34,518 nt of DNA from CAYRZF01 sp964428805 (GCA_964428805.1 CAYRZF010000015.1:1-34518); one strand, 5' to 3'; shown: positions 1-7,974, numbered from the stretch's first letter. Program-made: numbers and translations. The notes: a model not told the origin generated them from the letters alone.

Positions 1-815
1 CAGATCAGGAGGTCGGACTCGAACAGCGAGGCGCTCTCCTCCATCCGGTCCACGTAGCGGAACCGCGGGTCCTTCCCGAAACGGTCGACCAGGCTCTGCC
101 CGAGGCGCGGCGCGAGCCGAGCCGTCTGATAGTGCGGCCGCAGGATCACGCGCACGCCGGCGCTGAGCAAGGTGGCGATGAGCGGCTCGCCGCAGACGTG
201 GAGGATCGACTGCTCGCCCCAGGTCGGCGCGAGCAGCGCGGTGGCGGCGCCCGTCGGCGGCTTCCGCGGGTGGGTCCGTGCGGCCTCGATCAGCTGGTCG
301 AGCCGGGGATAGCCATGCGCGAACAGGTGCTTGGGTTGCAGGCCCTTCAGTTGCTCGCGCCGGCGGATCTCCGCCATGTGGTGGGGTCCCACGCAGAAGA
401 GGCTGTCGTAGTGGTCGTATGAGTTCTCGTGGTCCACCATGTGCGTGCTTCCCATGTTGTGGAACACGTAGATGTAATGCACGGGGTGGATCGATCGCTT
501 GAGCTGGAAGTTATGGAGGTCGAGCATCGTCAGGACCATGACGTCGGCCTTGAGCATCTGAAAGAACCAGGTACGCACAACGCCGGAGCCGATGCGGAAG
601 GCGTGCAGCCCGTCGCGGGAGCCGGAGAGCAGGGGTGCGGCCTCCTCGGAGGTGACGTGGCAGACGGTCCTGGACAGCCGGTCGATCAAAAAGTCGATTA
701 GCGGTTGGAGATGATGCCAGTCCTGGTGGCTTTCTGAGTAGAAGACGATGTTGCGATCGCGCGGCGGGAGGTTGCGGAAGCGGCGGTAACTGTTCCAGTC
801 CTGCCAGGCCTTCAT
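1..815 (-). CDS. CDP-glycerol glycerophosphotransferase-like protein (3' end cut by window)
   Basis: The frame is open from an ATG at 815 to the window edge, giving 271 residues without a stop, so the C-terminus is missing. Visible landmarks fit the CDP-glycerol:poly(glycerophosphate) glycerophosphotransferase/TagF-like GT-B family: a HNMGSTH stretch near residue 120, GYPRLDQL in the middle, then LLAPTWGE and VILRPHYQT, which resemble the family's APT and R-H nucleotide-binding segments. Members transfer polyol-phosphate units from CDP-activated donors to cell-surface polymers at the cytoplasmic face of the membrane. The next gene upstream on the same strand is a small YLDPGTGS-type membrane protein. 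The donor and acceptor cannot be told from sequence. Upstream in-frame extension is possible, since there is no strong Shine-Dalgarno sequence, so the exact start is uncertain. Confidence 0.75.
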   Translation of the reverse strand, partial: MKAWQDWNSYRRFRNLPPRDRNIVFYSESHQDWHHLQPLIDFLIDRLSRTVCHVTSEEAAPLLSGSRDGLHAFRIGSGVVRTWFFQMLKADVMVLTMLDLHNFQLKRSIHPVHYIYVFHNMGSTHMVDHENSYDHYDSLFCVGPHHMAEIRRREQLKGLQPKHLFAHGYPRLDQLIEAARTHPRKPPTGAATALLAPTWGEQSILHVCGEPLIATLLSAGVRVILRPHYQTARLAPRLGQSLVDRFGKDPRFRYVDRMEESASLFESDLLI

Positions 816-895
816 GGGGGCATCCCGACGCCGCGGGCAACGCCGGCCGGCGTGGCACGCCCCGGGCGGCCGCCGGGTCGGCCGCTCCGGACAGG

Positions 896-1141
896 CTACT
901 CGTCCGCCGCAGGTGTGCCTTCTGCCGGTCGTCGCCGAAGCTGGAGCCTCACGCCCCGCAGCCAGCCGACACCTCGGTACCAGAACATCTTGAGCGCCAG
1001 CGCGACCGCCACCGCCAGTCCGATCACGGCCGAGAGGATCATGCTTCCTGTTCCCGGATCGAGGTAGGCGTGCGCGGGGGGCGCGACCGACAAGCAGGCT
1101 GCGAGAACGAGCACGACCGGAAGAACTCGACGGAATGTCAT
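896..1141 (-). CDS. small secreted/membrane protein with YLDPGTGS motif
   Basis: An 81-residue protein. Residues 1-25 form a signal peptide ending in a plausible AHA cleavage site. YLDPGTGS follows directly, then a single hydrophobic span (about residues 34-52) and a basic C-terminal tail ending in acidic residues. Short proteins with (Y/D)-x-DPGTGS after a signal peptide and one membrane span recur next to surface-polysaccharide or sulfatase-type genes in many bacteria; I know no assigned function. Here it lies upstream of the CDP-glycerol transferase-like gene on the same strand, separated by about 80 bp, so a shared role at the envelope is plausible. The ATG at 1141 has an AAGGG directly against it, which is too close for an ideal ribosome-binding site, but no better start is present. 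Confidence 0.7.
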   Translation of the reverse strand: MTFRRVLPVVLVLAACLSVAPPAHAYLDPGTGSMILSAVIGLAVAVALALKMFWYRGVGWLRGVRLQLRRRPAEGTPAADE

Positions 1142-1334
1142 CCCTTAGGCTCCACGCCTGTCTTGGATAACACAATCCGCCCTCGGAATCAACAGTGGAC
1201 CGCCCCCACAAGAGCACCCAGGCGGTCGACGCCGCAAGCTCTGCATCCTCACCGAAGCCGGCGAGCCGATCGAACGCCGGGTGTGCAGCCCGGCCACGGC
1301 CGAGAAGGGCCTTTATGTTGACTGGCCTCTGGCC

Positions 1335-2099
1335 TCACGGGACGCGGCCGACGGCGGGCAGCTTCAGGGCGGGGTCCTTCACGTCGATGCCGAAGGTGAG
1401 GCCGAGCAGGTTGACCTCGATCCCTTCCTCCCAGCCGGCCAGGAGGCCGACGAGGCCGAAGAGCGAAACCTGGACGCCCGTGCCGCTCGGGCTTGACCCG
1501 GCCAGGGCGCCGCCTGGCAGGTAGTCTTTTCCGATCGCCGTCGAGGGCAAATCCAGCCGGAGCTCGGGCACCGCCCGGCCGACATAGGCGGTGAAGGTGT
1601 TGCTGTTCGGGCCGGGCCAGGTCCGGTAGGTGGATTGATAAGGATAGGCCTTGATGGCGGCCTCGACCTTGGCGATCAGCGCGTCCACGCCTTCCCCCCT
1701 CCGATCCACCAACAGGTCGGGTCGGCTGCCGAACCAGTAGTTGTCGGGACCGGTACGGTTGATCCGCACGGCGGGCACGCCGCGATCGACGCCCCAGCCG
1801 ATCACCTCGTACCGGGTGTAGGACGCCGCGCCGCTCGGCTTCACCGCGATCCACGTATGCACGGCCAGGACGCGGCGCCACCCGACCGCGCGGGCGGCGT
1901 AAACCTGGAGCACCGCTTCGGGCATGACGGCCGGCTCGGGCGCCTGGCCCGACGGATCGCGCCGGGCCTGCCACCACTCCCCCTGCCGCTCCAGCCCGGC
2001 GCAACTGGCCGCCACCGGCAGCACGAAGAGGATCACCGCCAGCCACGCCGCCCACCTGGGCCAACGCACGCGGGACTGCGAACGACAGAACCTGTTCAT
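1335..2099 (-). CDS. DUF3750 family protein
   Basis: A 254-residue protein with a basic N-terminus and a hydrophobic segment (about residues 16-32) ending at AASC, so a signal anchor or a lipoprotein signal with an imperfect lipobox. The remainder matches the pattern I know from DUF3750: AVHTWIAVKP, then YEVIGWG, NYWFGSRPDLL, a conserved AYPYQSTYRTWPGPNSNTF block, and an AIGKDY segment. The family's function is unknown. The conserved H, W, C-free and PNSNTF residues suggest an enzymatic or binding site on the periplasmic side, but this is guesswork. It starts just past the ispH terminator, so it is probably transcribed separately; I see no convincing promoter in the short spacer. Stop is TGA at 1337-1335. 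Confidence 0.8.
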   Translation of the reverse strand: MNRFCRSQSRVRWPRWAAWLAVILFVLPVAASCAGLERQGEWWQARRDPSGQAPEPAVMPEAVLQVYAARAVGWRRVLAVHTWIAVKPSGAASYTRYEVIGWGVDRGVPAVRINRTGPDNYWFGSRPDLLVDRRGEGVDALIAKVEAAIKAYPYQSTYRTWPGPNSNTFTAYVGRAVPELRLDLPSTAIGKDYLPGGALAGSSPSGTGVQVSLFGLVGLLAGWEEGIEVNLLGLTFGIDVKDPALKLPAVGRVP

Positions 2100-2110
2100 G
2101 GGGTGCTGTT

Positions 2111-2138
2111 AAGAAAAAGGGCGGCGTTCCCGCCGCCC
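2111..2138 (-). terminator. intrinsic terminator downstream of ispH
   Basis: Bases 2119-2126 (gggcggcg) pair perfectly with 2131-2138 (cgccgccc) around a TTCC loop. The A-run at 2114-2118 becomes a U-run directly after the stem in the minus-strand transcript. This is a textbook Rho-independent terminator placed 21 bp past the ispH stop codon. It ends the ispH transcript before the DUF3750 gene. Confidence 0.88.
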
Positions 2139-2159
2139 ACGATTCCGGAAGGTCCGGCC

Positions 2160-3161
2160 TCAGCGTCCCTGAAACGTTGCCGCGACGCGAGGCGGGAGCG
2201 TCTTGCCGGTCTCCCGGGCGATCTCTTCAAGCTCGTGGGGGAGGCCGAAGCGCACGTCCTCGTCCACCACGTGGACTTCCCTCACCTTGACGTCCCGCTC
2301 TCGCCTGAGGACCTCGACGGCTTCGGTCACCAGGAACTCCGGAGTCGAGGCTCCGGCGGTGATTCCCACACGGGTGGCGCCCTCGAGCCACTCGGGCTTC
2401 ACCTCGCGAATGTCGTTGATCAGATAGGCGCGGGTCCCTATGGTTTCGGACACTTCGCGGAGGCGGTTGGCATTGGAGCTGTTGGCCGCGCCGATCACGA
2501 GCAGCACATCTACCGCGTCGGCCACAGCCTTGACCGCGGCCTGCCGGTTCTGCGTGGCGTAGCAGATGTCGTTCTTCGCCGGCCCGACGCTCCGCGGGAA
2601 ACGCCGGCGGAGCGCCTCGATGACCTCCCGCGTGTCGTCCACGGAGAGGGTCGTCTGGGTCAGGTAGGCCACCTTGTCGGGATTGGGCAGGTCCAGCTTG
2701 TCCACCTCGTCCGGGTGTGAGATGACGTGGATCCGACCGGGAGCCTCGCCGGTCGTCCCGATGACCTCGTCGTGATCCGCGTGCCCGACGAGGATGATGG
2801 AGTAGCCCTCCCGAGCGTAGCGGATGGCCTCCAGGTGCACCTTCGTGACGAGGGGGCAGGTGGCGTCGATCACCTTGAGCCCCCGGCGCTCGGCCTCATC
2901 CCGGACCGCGGGCGAGATCCCGTGGGCGCTGAAGATCACGGTGCCCTCGTTGGGGACCTCGTCCAGTTCGTCCACGAAGATCGCGCCTTTCCGATTGAGC
3001 GCCTCCACCACGTTGCGGTTGTGAACGATCTCCTTGCGCACATACACGGGAGGCGGGCAGACCTGAAGCGCCAGCTCCACGATGTCAATGGCCCGCTCGA
3101 CGCCCGCGCAGAAGCCACGCGGTCCGGCGAGGACGATCTCTCCTAGCGCTTCATGGCTCAT
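2160..3161 (-). CDS. ispH: 4-hydroxy-3-methylbut-2-enyl diphosphate reductase
   Basis: A 333-residue IspH (LytB), the last enzyme of the MEP pathway, reducing HMBPP to IPP and DMAPP with a 4Fe-4S cluster. The three cluster cysteines are visible at C18 (PRGFCAGV), C102 (DATCPLV) and C200 (NDICYATQNRQ). Substrate-binding histidines are in VHN (H47), SAHG (H80) and VGHADHDE (H127), and a TQTTLS segment lies near residue 170. Length is normal for the family. The ATG at 3161 is preceded by GAGGT on the minus strand. Its place beside hopanoid genes makes sense because it supplies the C5 units for squalene. It is separated from the PagL-like gene by 54 bp and followed by a terminator, so it can be the last gene of the hopanoid transcript. 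Confidence 0.96.
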   Translation of the reverse strand: MSHEALGEIVLAGPRGFCAGVERAIDIVELALQVCPPPVYVRKEIVHNRNVVEALNRKGAIFVDELDEVPNEGTVIFSAHGISPAVRDEAERRGLKVIDATCPLVTKVHLEAIRYAREGYSIILVGHADHDEVIGTTGEAPGRIHVISHPDEVDKLDLPNPDKVAYLTQTTLSVDDTREVIEALRRRFPRSVGPAKNDICYATQNRQAAVKAVADAVDVLLVIGAANSSNANRLREVSETIGTRAYLINDIREVKPEWLEGATRVGITAGASTPEFLVTEAVEVLRRERDVKVREVHVVDEDVRFGLPHELEEIARETGKTLPPRVAATFQGR

Positions 3162-3215
3162 GATGACCTCACGCGCCGCCCAGTATAGCCGATCGACGCG
3201 GCCCTGTAAACGTGC

Positions 3216-3833
3216 TCAGTGGAAGAAGAACGATACCCCCAGCGTGCCGCTGTCCGAGTTGAACCCCCGGTTGGGCGACTCGACATTGCCGTTCGAGATG
3301 TGCTGGAAGCGATACCCGACGGTCAGGGCCACACCCGGCGTCACGAAATAACTGACGCCGACCCCGGCCTCCAGAACAAACGTAAAGCTCGACCGGATCT
3401 CCTGGACCTTGAGGTTGGTGCCGGCCGCCCCCGCCGTCACCTCTACGTAGGGAAAGATCGGCGAGGCGGACAGGAAGTGGTAGCGCACAGCCCCCTTCAA
3501 CCCCTCCGCGGTCGCGGTCTTGGGCTCCAGGTAGTACTGGAACCACGGCTCCAGCCCGGTCTCCACGGACCCTTTCCAGAACCCGCTGCCGATCGGATCC
3601 CATGGGAGCAAGGACAACCGCGGCGTCACGTTGACGAACGAGATGCCCGAAATCGTTCGGTGGTTTTCAACGTTGTTCTGCGCCCCGCCCCCAACCTGGA
3701 ACGAGAAGATCTTCGTCCCGCGGCTGAACTCCTCGGCGGGGTCGGCCGCGGCGACAACGCCCACCCAGCAGAACACGAGGACCACCGCCCAACACGTGCG
3801 GGTACCCAGGCCGGAGGCGTGGGGACGCGTCAT
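3216..3833 (-). CDS. PagL-like acyloxyacyl hydrolase (lipid A 3-O-deacylase family)
   Basis: A 205-residue outer-membrane beta-barrel candidate with a signal peptide (residues 1-30, ending VAAAD), alternating hydrophobic strands and an aromatic C-terminus (VSFFFH). The motif YRFQHISN at 174-181 matches the PagL active-site strand, where His and Ser (H178, S180) belong to the catalytic triad. PagL removes the 3-O acyl chain of lipid A in the outer membrane. The third triad member, Glu 12 residues after the Ser in Pseudomonas PagL, is Asn192 here, so activity or triad geometry may differ. The ATG at 3833 overlaps the TGA of the upstream dehydrogenase by 4 bp (ATGA), which fixes the start; the frame stays open further upstream but is then antisense-like and out of family. 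It is translationally coupled to the hopanoid/MDR genes. Confidence 0.8.
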   Translation of the reverse strand: MTRPHASGLGTRTCWAVVLVFCWVGVVAAADPAEEFSRGTKIFSFQVGGGAQNNVENHRTISGISFVNVTPRLSLLPWDPIGSGFWKGSVETGLEPWFQYYLEPKTATAEGLKGAVRYHFLSASPIFPYVEVTAGAAGTNLKVQEIRSSFTFVLEAGVGVSYFVTPGVALTVGYRFQHISNGNVESPNRGFNSDSGTLGVSFFFH

Positions 3834-4852
3834 GTGATCAAGACCTTCAGCGCCTCGCCCCGCGCCATCAGCTCGAGCGCCTTTGGGACCTCCGGCAGGC
3901 CCATGCGGTGAGTGATGAGGCCGTCGGGCCTCAGCGCCTCCCCATCCAGCATTTCGACGGCGCGGCGGATCAGCTCCGGCGTGTGGTGGAACGCCCCGCT
4001 CAAAGTCAGCTCCTCGTAGTGTGCCCGGCGGGTATCGACCCGGATGGTGGTACCGGGAGCGCATCCGCCGAAGAATATCACAGTCCCCCCCCGGGCCACC
4101 GAATCGACGGCCTGCTCCCAGACCTCCGGACGGCCCGTGGCATCCACGGCGACGTCCACGCCCCTGCCGCCTGTGAGGTCGCGGATCGCCCCCACGACGC
4201 TCGGGGAGTCGCTGGCCTCGAGGCACTCGGCCAGCTCGAGGCTCCGGACGCGCGTCAGGCGCCAACCGGGCTTCCCGATGAGAAGGACGCGCGCCTTGCG
4301 GGCTCCCGCCGCCAGCGCCAGCAGACAGCCCAGCGGCCCTACACCGAAGATCGCCACGGTCTGGCCGGCCTCCACCCGCCCCCGCTCCATGCCACCGAGG
4401 GCGCAGGCCAGCGGCTCGGCGAAGGCGGCGCGGGCCGCGGGGAGGTTGGGACCGATAGAGACTAAGTTGCGCTCCACCAATCGAGGCGGGAGCGAAATGT
4501 ATTCAGCATAGGCGCCGTTGACGAACAACAGGTCTTCGCAGAGGTTGGCGCGGCCGCCGCGACAGGGCGGGCAGTCGCCACACGGCGCCGAGTTCGCGGC
4601 GACAACGCGATCACCCTCGCGGACCGTCTTGACCCCGTGGCCGACGGCGACCACTGTCCCCGCCAGCTCGTGGCCGAAGACTGTGGGGACCCGCGGAATC
4701 ATCACGGGATGGCCGCGGCGCAGGGTCTTGACGTCGGTGCCGCACGTCAACGCCGCTTCGATGCTGACGAGCGCCTCCCCGGGCCCCGGATCGGGGACAG
4801 GGATGTCCTCGTAGCGGAGATCCCCCGGGCCGTAGAAGACCATCGCCTTCAT
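3830..4852 (-). CDS. zinc-dependent alcohol dehydrogenase (MDR family), copy 1
   Basis: A 340-residue medium-chain dehydrogenase/reductase. The catalytic zinc ligands are C37 (TCGTD), H61-E62 (FGHE) and E146 (FAEPLA). The structural zinc lobe has C91, C94, C97 and C105. The Rossmann motif IFGVGPLG lies near residue 170, and LTGGRGVDVAVDATG is typical of the threonine/sorbitol dehydrogenase branch. It should oxidise or reduce an alcohol/aldehyde pair with NAD(P); the substrate is not evident. It overlaps the second MDR gene upstream and the PagL-like gene downstream by 4 bp each (ATGA), so it is firmly part of the hpnA-hpnD operon. A role on the hopanoid side chain is inferred from this position only. 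Confidence 0.9.
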   Translation of the reverse strand: MKAMVFYGPGDLRYEDIPVPDPGPGEALVSIEAALTCGTDVKTLRRGHPVMIPRVPTVFGHELAGTVVAVGHGVKTVREGDRVVAANSAPCGDCPPCRGGRANLCEDLLFVNGAYAEYISLPPRLVERNLVSIGPNLPAARAAFAEPLACALGGMERGRVEAGQTVAIFGVGPLGCLLALAAGARKARVLLIGKPGWRLTRVRSLELAECLEASDSPSVVGAIRDLTGGRGVDVAVDATGRPEVWEQAVDSVARGGTVIFFGGCAPGTTIRVDTRRAHYEELTLSGAFHHTPELIRRAVEMLDGEALRPDGLITHRMGLPEVPKALELMARGEALKVLIT

Positions 4853-5868
4853 GACGACTCCGAGGTCACAAACACCTTGACCGCTTCGTGCTCGACGGCC
4901 AGGGCGATCCCTTCGGCAAGGCGGGAGAGCGGCAGGCGATGGGTGATGAGCCCTTCCACCTGGATCTGTCCCCGCACCAACAGCTCGAAGGCCTCCCCCA
5001 GCTCCGCGGGGGAAGAAGAGTATGTGGCCGTGAGCGTCAACTCCCGCCCGTAGAGCGCATCGAGAGGGAGCGGCAGGGCTTCTCCCTCGCCTCCGGCAAA
5101 GTAGTGGATGGCCCCACCGTCCCTCACAATCGAGGCCGCCGACCGAAGTACAGCGGTCCCCCCGGCGGTGACCATCACCAAGTCCACTCCCCGACCTCCA
5201 GTCAAGTCGCGGGCCCGCTCCTCAAGCGCCTCGACGCTTCGGAAGACCTCAGCGCCGAACCTGAGTCCAAGAGCCAGCCGCGCCGGCAGCAGATCAGAAG
5301 CCAGCACCGTGACGCCGGCCCGAAGCAGCAGTTGGACGAACAGACACCCCACAGACCCGAGACCGATCACCCACGCCAGGTCGCCCGCTACGACGCCCGC
5401 GCGCTTCACGGCCCGGAGACAGCAGGCCAGCGGCTCGGTAAAAGACGCCGTTTCGTCGCTGACCTCCTTCGGGACCTTGAAGGCGGCATGCCTCACGTTC
5501 GGCGCCGGGACTCTCAGATACTCGGCAAACCCTCCTGGATCCAGGTTCACGGTTTTGAACTCCCGGCACATGGAGGGACTGCCGCGCCGGCAGTAGTGGC
5601 AGGCAAAGCACGGCACGTGGTGGGCGACCACCAGGCGGTCTCCGACATCGAACTCGCTGACGCCCGACCCGACCGCGACCACATCGCCCACCACCTCGTG
5701 GCCCAAGACCGCGGGCGGTGTCACCCGCCCCGAGCGGATCTTGACGATGTCCGAACCGCAGAGACCACAGCCGCGGACTTTGAGCAGCAACTCGCGCGGA
5801 CCGATGGACGGCGTCGGCCACTCGCAGAGCGCCACGACGCCCGGGGCCACATGCACGGCGGCGTTCAT
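4849..5868 (-). CDS. zinc-dependent alcohol dehydrogenase (MDR family), copy 2
   Basis: A 339-residue MDR enzyme, clearly related to but diverged from its neighbour at 3830-4852. Catalytic zinc ligands are C37 (GLCGSD), H57-E58 (LGHE) and the E of TEPLAC. Structural zinc cysteines are C87, C90, C93 and C101. VIGLGSVG is the nucleotide-binding turn. The start is ATG at 5868, preceded by GGGAGGT and overlapping the hpnD stop by 4 bp; the frame continues upstream into hpnD but that extension (glycine/arginine-rich) is not family-like. Two different zinc dehydrogenases in tandem in one operon suggest two redox steps, or a heteromeric enzyme, acting on related substrates. Substrate unknown. Confidence 0.9.
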   Translation of the reverse strand: MNAAVHVAPGVVALCEWPTPSIGPRELLLKVRGCGLCGSDIVKIRSGRVTPPAVLGHEVVGDVVAVGSGVSEFDVGDRLVVAHHVPCFACHYCRRGSPSMCREFKTVNLDPGGFAEYLRVPAPNVRHAAFKVPKEVSDETASFTEPLACCLRAVKRAGVVAGDLAWVIGLGSVGCLFVQLLLRAGVTVLASDLLPARLALGLRFGAEVFRSVEALEERARDLTGGRGVDLVMVTAGGTAVLRSAASIVRDGGAIHYFAGGEGEALPLPLDALYGRELTLTATYSSSPAELGEAFELLVRGQIQVEGLITHRLPLSRLAEGIALAVEHEAVKVFVTSESS

Positions 5869-6734
5869 ACGACCTCCCGCCGAACGGCGCCCGCCCCCAG
5901 CCGAGCCCCCGCCCAGCACCGGAGCGCGATGGCGAGCTTGGTCGCGACCGGGACGGAGATGTGCCGGTCAAACACGCGATACCGCCGCGCCTCGATGGTC
6001 CGGAGGAGGGCGAAGTAGATACGCCCCATGATCTCCGCGGCAAAGAGTCGGCGCGCGTCGGCGGCCGGCAGCGCCTCCCAAGCGCGCCGGTAGAGCGACC
6101 GCGCCCGACGCGCCTGGAAGTCCATCAACTCCACGAACTCGGGGGTGTAGCGACCCAGCTTCAGATCCTCTGGGTTCACGCCAAAGCGCCGCAGATCCTC
6201 TTGCGGGAGATACGTCCGCCCCCGCTGGGCATCAGGCTGGACGTCGCGGAGGATATTGGTAAGCTGGAGCGCCACGCCGAGGTTTACCGCGTAGTCGCGG
6301 GCCCGGGGGTCGGCGTAGCCGAAGATCTCGATGCAGCAGAGCCCCACGGCTCCGGCGACGCGGTAGCAGTAGGGGTAGAGCTCCTCGAACGTCTCGTAGG
6401 ACGAACGGTCCAGATCCATCTCAACCCCGTTGATGATCTCCTCGAGCGCCACGCGCGGGATCGAGTACGTCCGGACCGCATGGGCGAGGCGCTGGGCCAC
6501 GGGCTCGTCCGGGGTCCCCTCGAAACACCGCGCGACTTCCCGGCGCCAGTGGGCCAGCTCCTTTCGCTGCACCTCGGGGTCCCTCCCCAGGTCCACGACG
6601 TCGTCCACAATCCGGCAGAACGCGTAAACGGCGTAAATGGCCTCCCGCTGTGGTCTGGGCAGAAACAGGAAGGCATAGTAGAAGTTGGACCGGCTCTTCC
6701 GCGTCAGCGTAGAGCAGAATTCCGTCGCGTTCAT
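5865..6734 (-). CDS. hpnD: presqualene diphosphate synthase HpnD
   Basis: A 289-residue trans-isoprenyl diphosphate synthase of the squalene/phytoene synthase family. Two aspartate-rich Mg-binding motifs are present: DDVVD at 44-48 and LTNILRD at 158-164. NFYYAFLFLP and PYCYRVAGAVG are typical of HpnD. It condenses two farnesyl diphosphates to presqualene diphosphate, the first step of the HpnCDE route to squalene. The partner enzymes HpnC and HpnE are not in this window. The ATG at 6734 overlaps the TGA of hpnA (ATGA), and its own TGA overlaps the next dehydrogenase. It could instead be a full squalene or phytoene synthase; the operon context favours HpnD. Confidence 0.88.
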   Translation of the reverse strand: MNATEFCSTLTRKSRSNFYYAFLFLPRPQREAIYAVYAFCRIVDDVVDLGRDPEVQRKELAHWRREVARCFEGTPDEPVAQRLAHAVRTYSIPRVALEEIINGVEMDLDRSSYETFEELYPYCYRVAGAVGLCCIEIFGYADPRARDYAVNLGVALQLTNILRDVQPDAQRGRTYLPQEDLRRFGVNPEDLKLGRYTPEFVELMDFQARRARSLYRRAWEALPAADARRLFAAEIMGRIYFALLRTIEARRYRVFDRHISVPVATKLAIALRCWAGARLGAGAVRREVV

Positions 6735-7774
6735 GGCCGGGCTCCCGGTACCGCCCCCGCCGGCACGCCGTGCCGACGGGGAAGGCTCACGGCCGCATAG
6801 CCCCGAGCCACGAACCATTCGACCGCGTCGCGAAGGGCCTCTTCGACCGGAGTCTGCGACAGGCCGAGCTCCTGGACCGCCTTCGAGGCGTCGAAGTACA
6901 TGCGCTTCCGGGCCATCCGCACCGCCGTGAGGGGAACCCGGGGCTCCCCGCCCGCGACCCGCGCCCAGCCTTCCATCGAGGCGGCCGCGAGCCAGGCTAC
7001 CGGATAGGGAACCCTGAAGCGCGGGGCGGCCAACCCGGCGATGCCTGCCAACATCCGGAAAATTTCGGTGAGCGAGAGATTCCGATTGCCCAGGATGTAC
7101 TTTTCGCCGACCCGTCCCCGTTCCGCCGCCAGGATGTGCCCGCGCGCCACGTCCGTGACGTGGACCAGGTTCAGCCCGGTATCCAGGCTGGCAAACATCT
7201 TCCCCTGGAGGAAATCCACGATCATCCGCCCGGTGGGCGTCGGCTTCACGTCCCAGGCCCCCACGGGGGCCGACGGGTTGACGATGACCACGGGCAGACC
7301 GCGGCGGGCCCACTCCTCCGCCACCCGCTCGGCCAAGAACTTTGACCGCTTGTAGGGACCGACCATGTCGGCGAGGGAGACCGGCGTGGCCTCGTTCCCG
7401 GGACGCCCGTCCTTGGGAATACCGAGGGTGCCGACCGTGGAGGTGTACACCACCCGCACGACCCCCGCCTCGGCGGCCGCCGCAAGGAGCTGGCGGGTCC
7501 CTTCGACGTTGGTCCGATAGAGCGCTTCAGGATCCCGAGCCCAGAGGCGGTAGTCGGCCGCCACGTGGTACACGATGCGGGTCCCGACCATCGCCCGCTT
7601 CAGCGAGCCCGGATCGAGGAGGTCTCCCTCCACGAACTCGACGTCGCATCCCTCCAGCGCTCCCCTGTCACTCGACGGCCTGACGAGAACTCTGACGCTG
7701 GTACCATCCTTCAAGAGCCCGCGAACGAGGTTGGCCCCGATAAAGCCGGTGCCGCCGGTGACGAGAACGTCCAT
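6731..7774 (-). CDS. hpnA: hopanoid-associated sugar epimerase/dihydroflavonol reductase-like HpnA
   Basis: A 347-residue extended short-chain dehydrogenase. The N-terminal NAD-binding turn is GGTGFIG (residues 7-13) and the catalytic YxxxK is YKRSK, preceded by VYTSTVGTLG. The NPSAPVG segment after the active site and VHVTDVARGH are typical of HpnA. Its precise reaction is not established; it is a standard member of hopanoid clusters. I chose the ATG at 7774 because the Rossmann fold starts directly there; the longer frame adds 21 residues from the hairpin-rich spacer. It is the first gene of a five-gene overlapping set ending with the PagL-like gene. TAATAC at 7805-7800 (minus strand) could be a -10 box, but no clear -35 accompanies it. 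Confidence 0.92.
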   Translation of the reverse strand: MDVLVTGGTGFIGANLVRGLLKDGTSVRVLVRPSSDRGALEGCDVEFVEGDLLDPGSLKRAMVGTRIVYHVAADYRLWARDPEALYRTNVEGTRQLLAAAAEAGVVRVVYTSTVGTLGIPKDGRPGNEATPVSLADMVGPYKRSKFLAERVAEEWARRGLPVVIVNPSAPVGAWDVKPTPTGRMIVDFLQGKMFASLDTGLNLVHVTDVARGHILAAERGRVGEKYILGNRNLSLTEIFRMLAGIAGLAAPRFRVPYPVAWLAAASMEGWARVAGGEPRVPLTAVRMARKRMYFDASKAVQELGLSQTPVEEALRDAVEWFVARGYAAVSLPRRHGVPAGAVPGARP

Positions 7775-7813
7775 ACCGGATGTGGTGCGGGTTAGGTCCG
7801 TATTAGGCCACGC

Positions 7814-7843
7814 CGGGCCGAGAACCGAGCAGCCCAAGGCCCG
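7814..7843. repeat. inverted repeat in the hpnA-hpnG spacer
   Basis: cgggcc at 7814-7819 pairs with ggcccg at 7838-7843 across an 18-base loop. It is the first of five hairpins in the 243-bp spacer between hpnG and hpnA. The spacer holds no convincing gene. Confidence 0.55.
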
Positions 7844-7853
7844 AGGGAGGAGG

Positions 7854-7876
7854 GGGTACCCACCGAAGGTGGGTCG
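7854..7876. repeat. palindromic element copy A (GGGTACCC...GGGT)
   Basis: A perfect 7-bp stem, acccacc at 7858-7864 with ggtgggt at 7868-7874, closes a GAA triloop. It is preceded by GGGT and followed by CG. Same architecture as copies at 7975, 10162 and 32939. Confidence 0.7.
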
Positions 7877-7888
7877 GGAGGCGTAACG

Positions 7889-7916
7889 ACCACGCCGGCC
7901 TTTGGCCGGACGTGGT
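7889..7916. repeat. long hairpin in the hpnA-hpnG spacer
   Basis: accacg-ccggcc (7889-7900) pairs with ggccgg-a-cgtggt (7904-7916) around a TTT triloop. That is a 12-bp stem with one bulged A at 7910. It is the most stable structure in the spacer. No T-run follows on either strand, so it is not a standard terminator. Confidence 0.7.
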
Positions 7917-7950
7917 GCCCGTAGAGGAATGGCTCCGACCGAGAGCTGAT

Positions 7951-7973
7951 CAATGGCCGAAGGCCATCCATTG
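7951..7973. repeat. hairpin with competing outer arms
   Basis: atggcc (7953-7958) pairs with ggccat (7962-7967) around a GAA triloop. An alternative pairing joins caatgg (7951-7956) with ccattg (7968-7973). The two are mutually exclusive. Confidence 0.6.
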
Positions 7974-7974
7974 C

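Noticed and set aside
1249..2064. A long minus-strand frame overlapping the DUF3750 gene
   Set aside because: It is an alternative frame of the same strand, dominated by Arg, Gly and Ala; the DUF3750 frame has recognisable motifs and a signal segment.
3834..4265. Upstream extension of the PagL-like frame
   Set aside because: The open frame continues inside the dehydrogenase gene but encodes Arg/Gly-rich sequence; the signal peptide starts at 3833 with an ATGA overlap.
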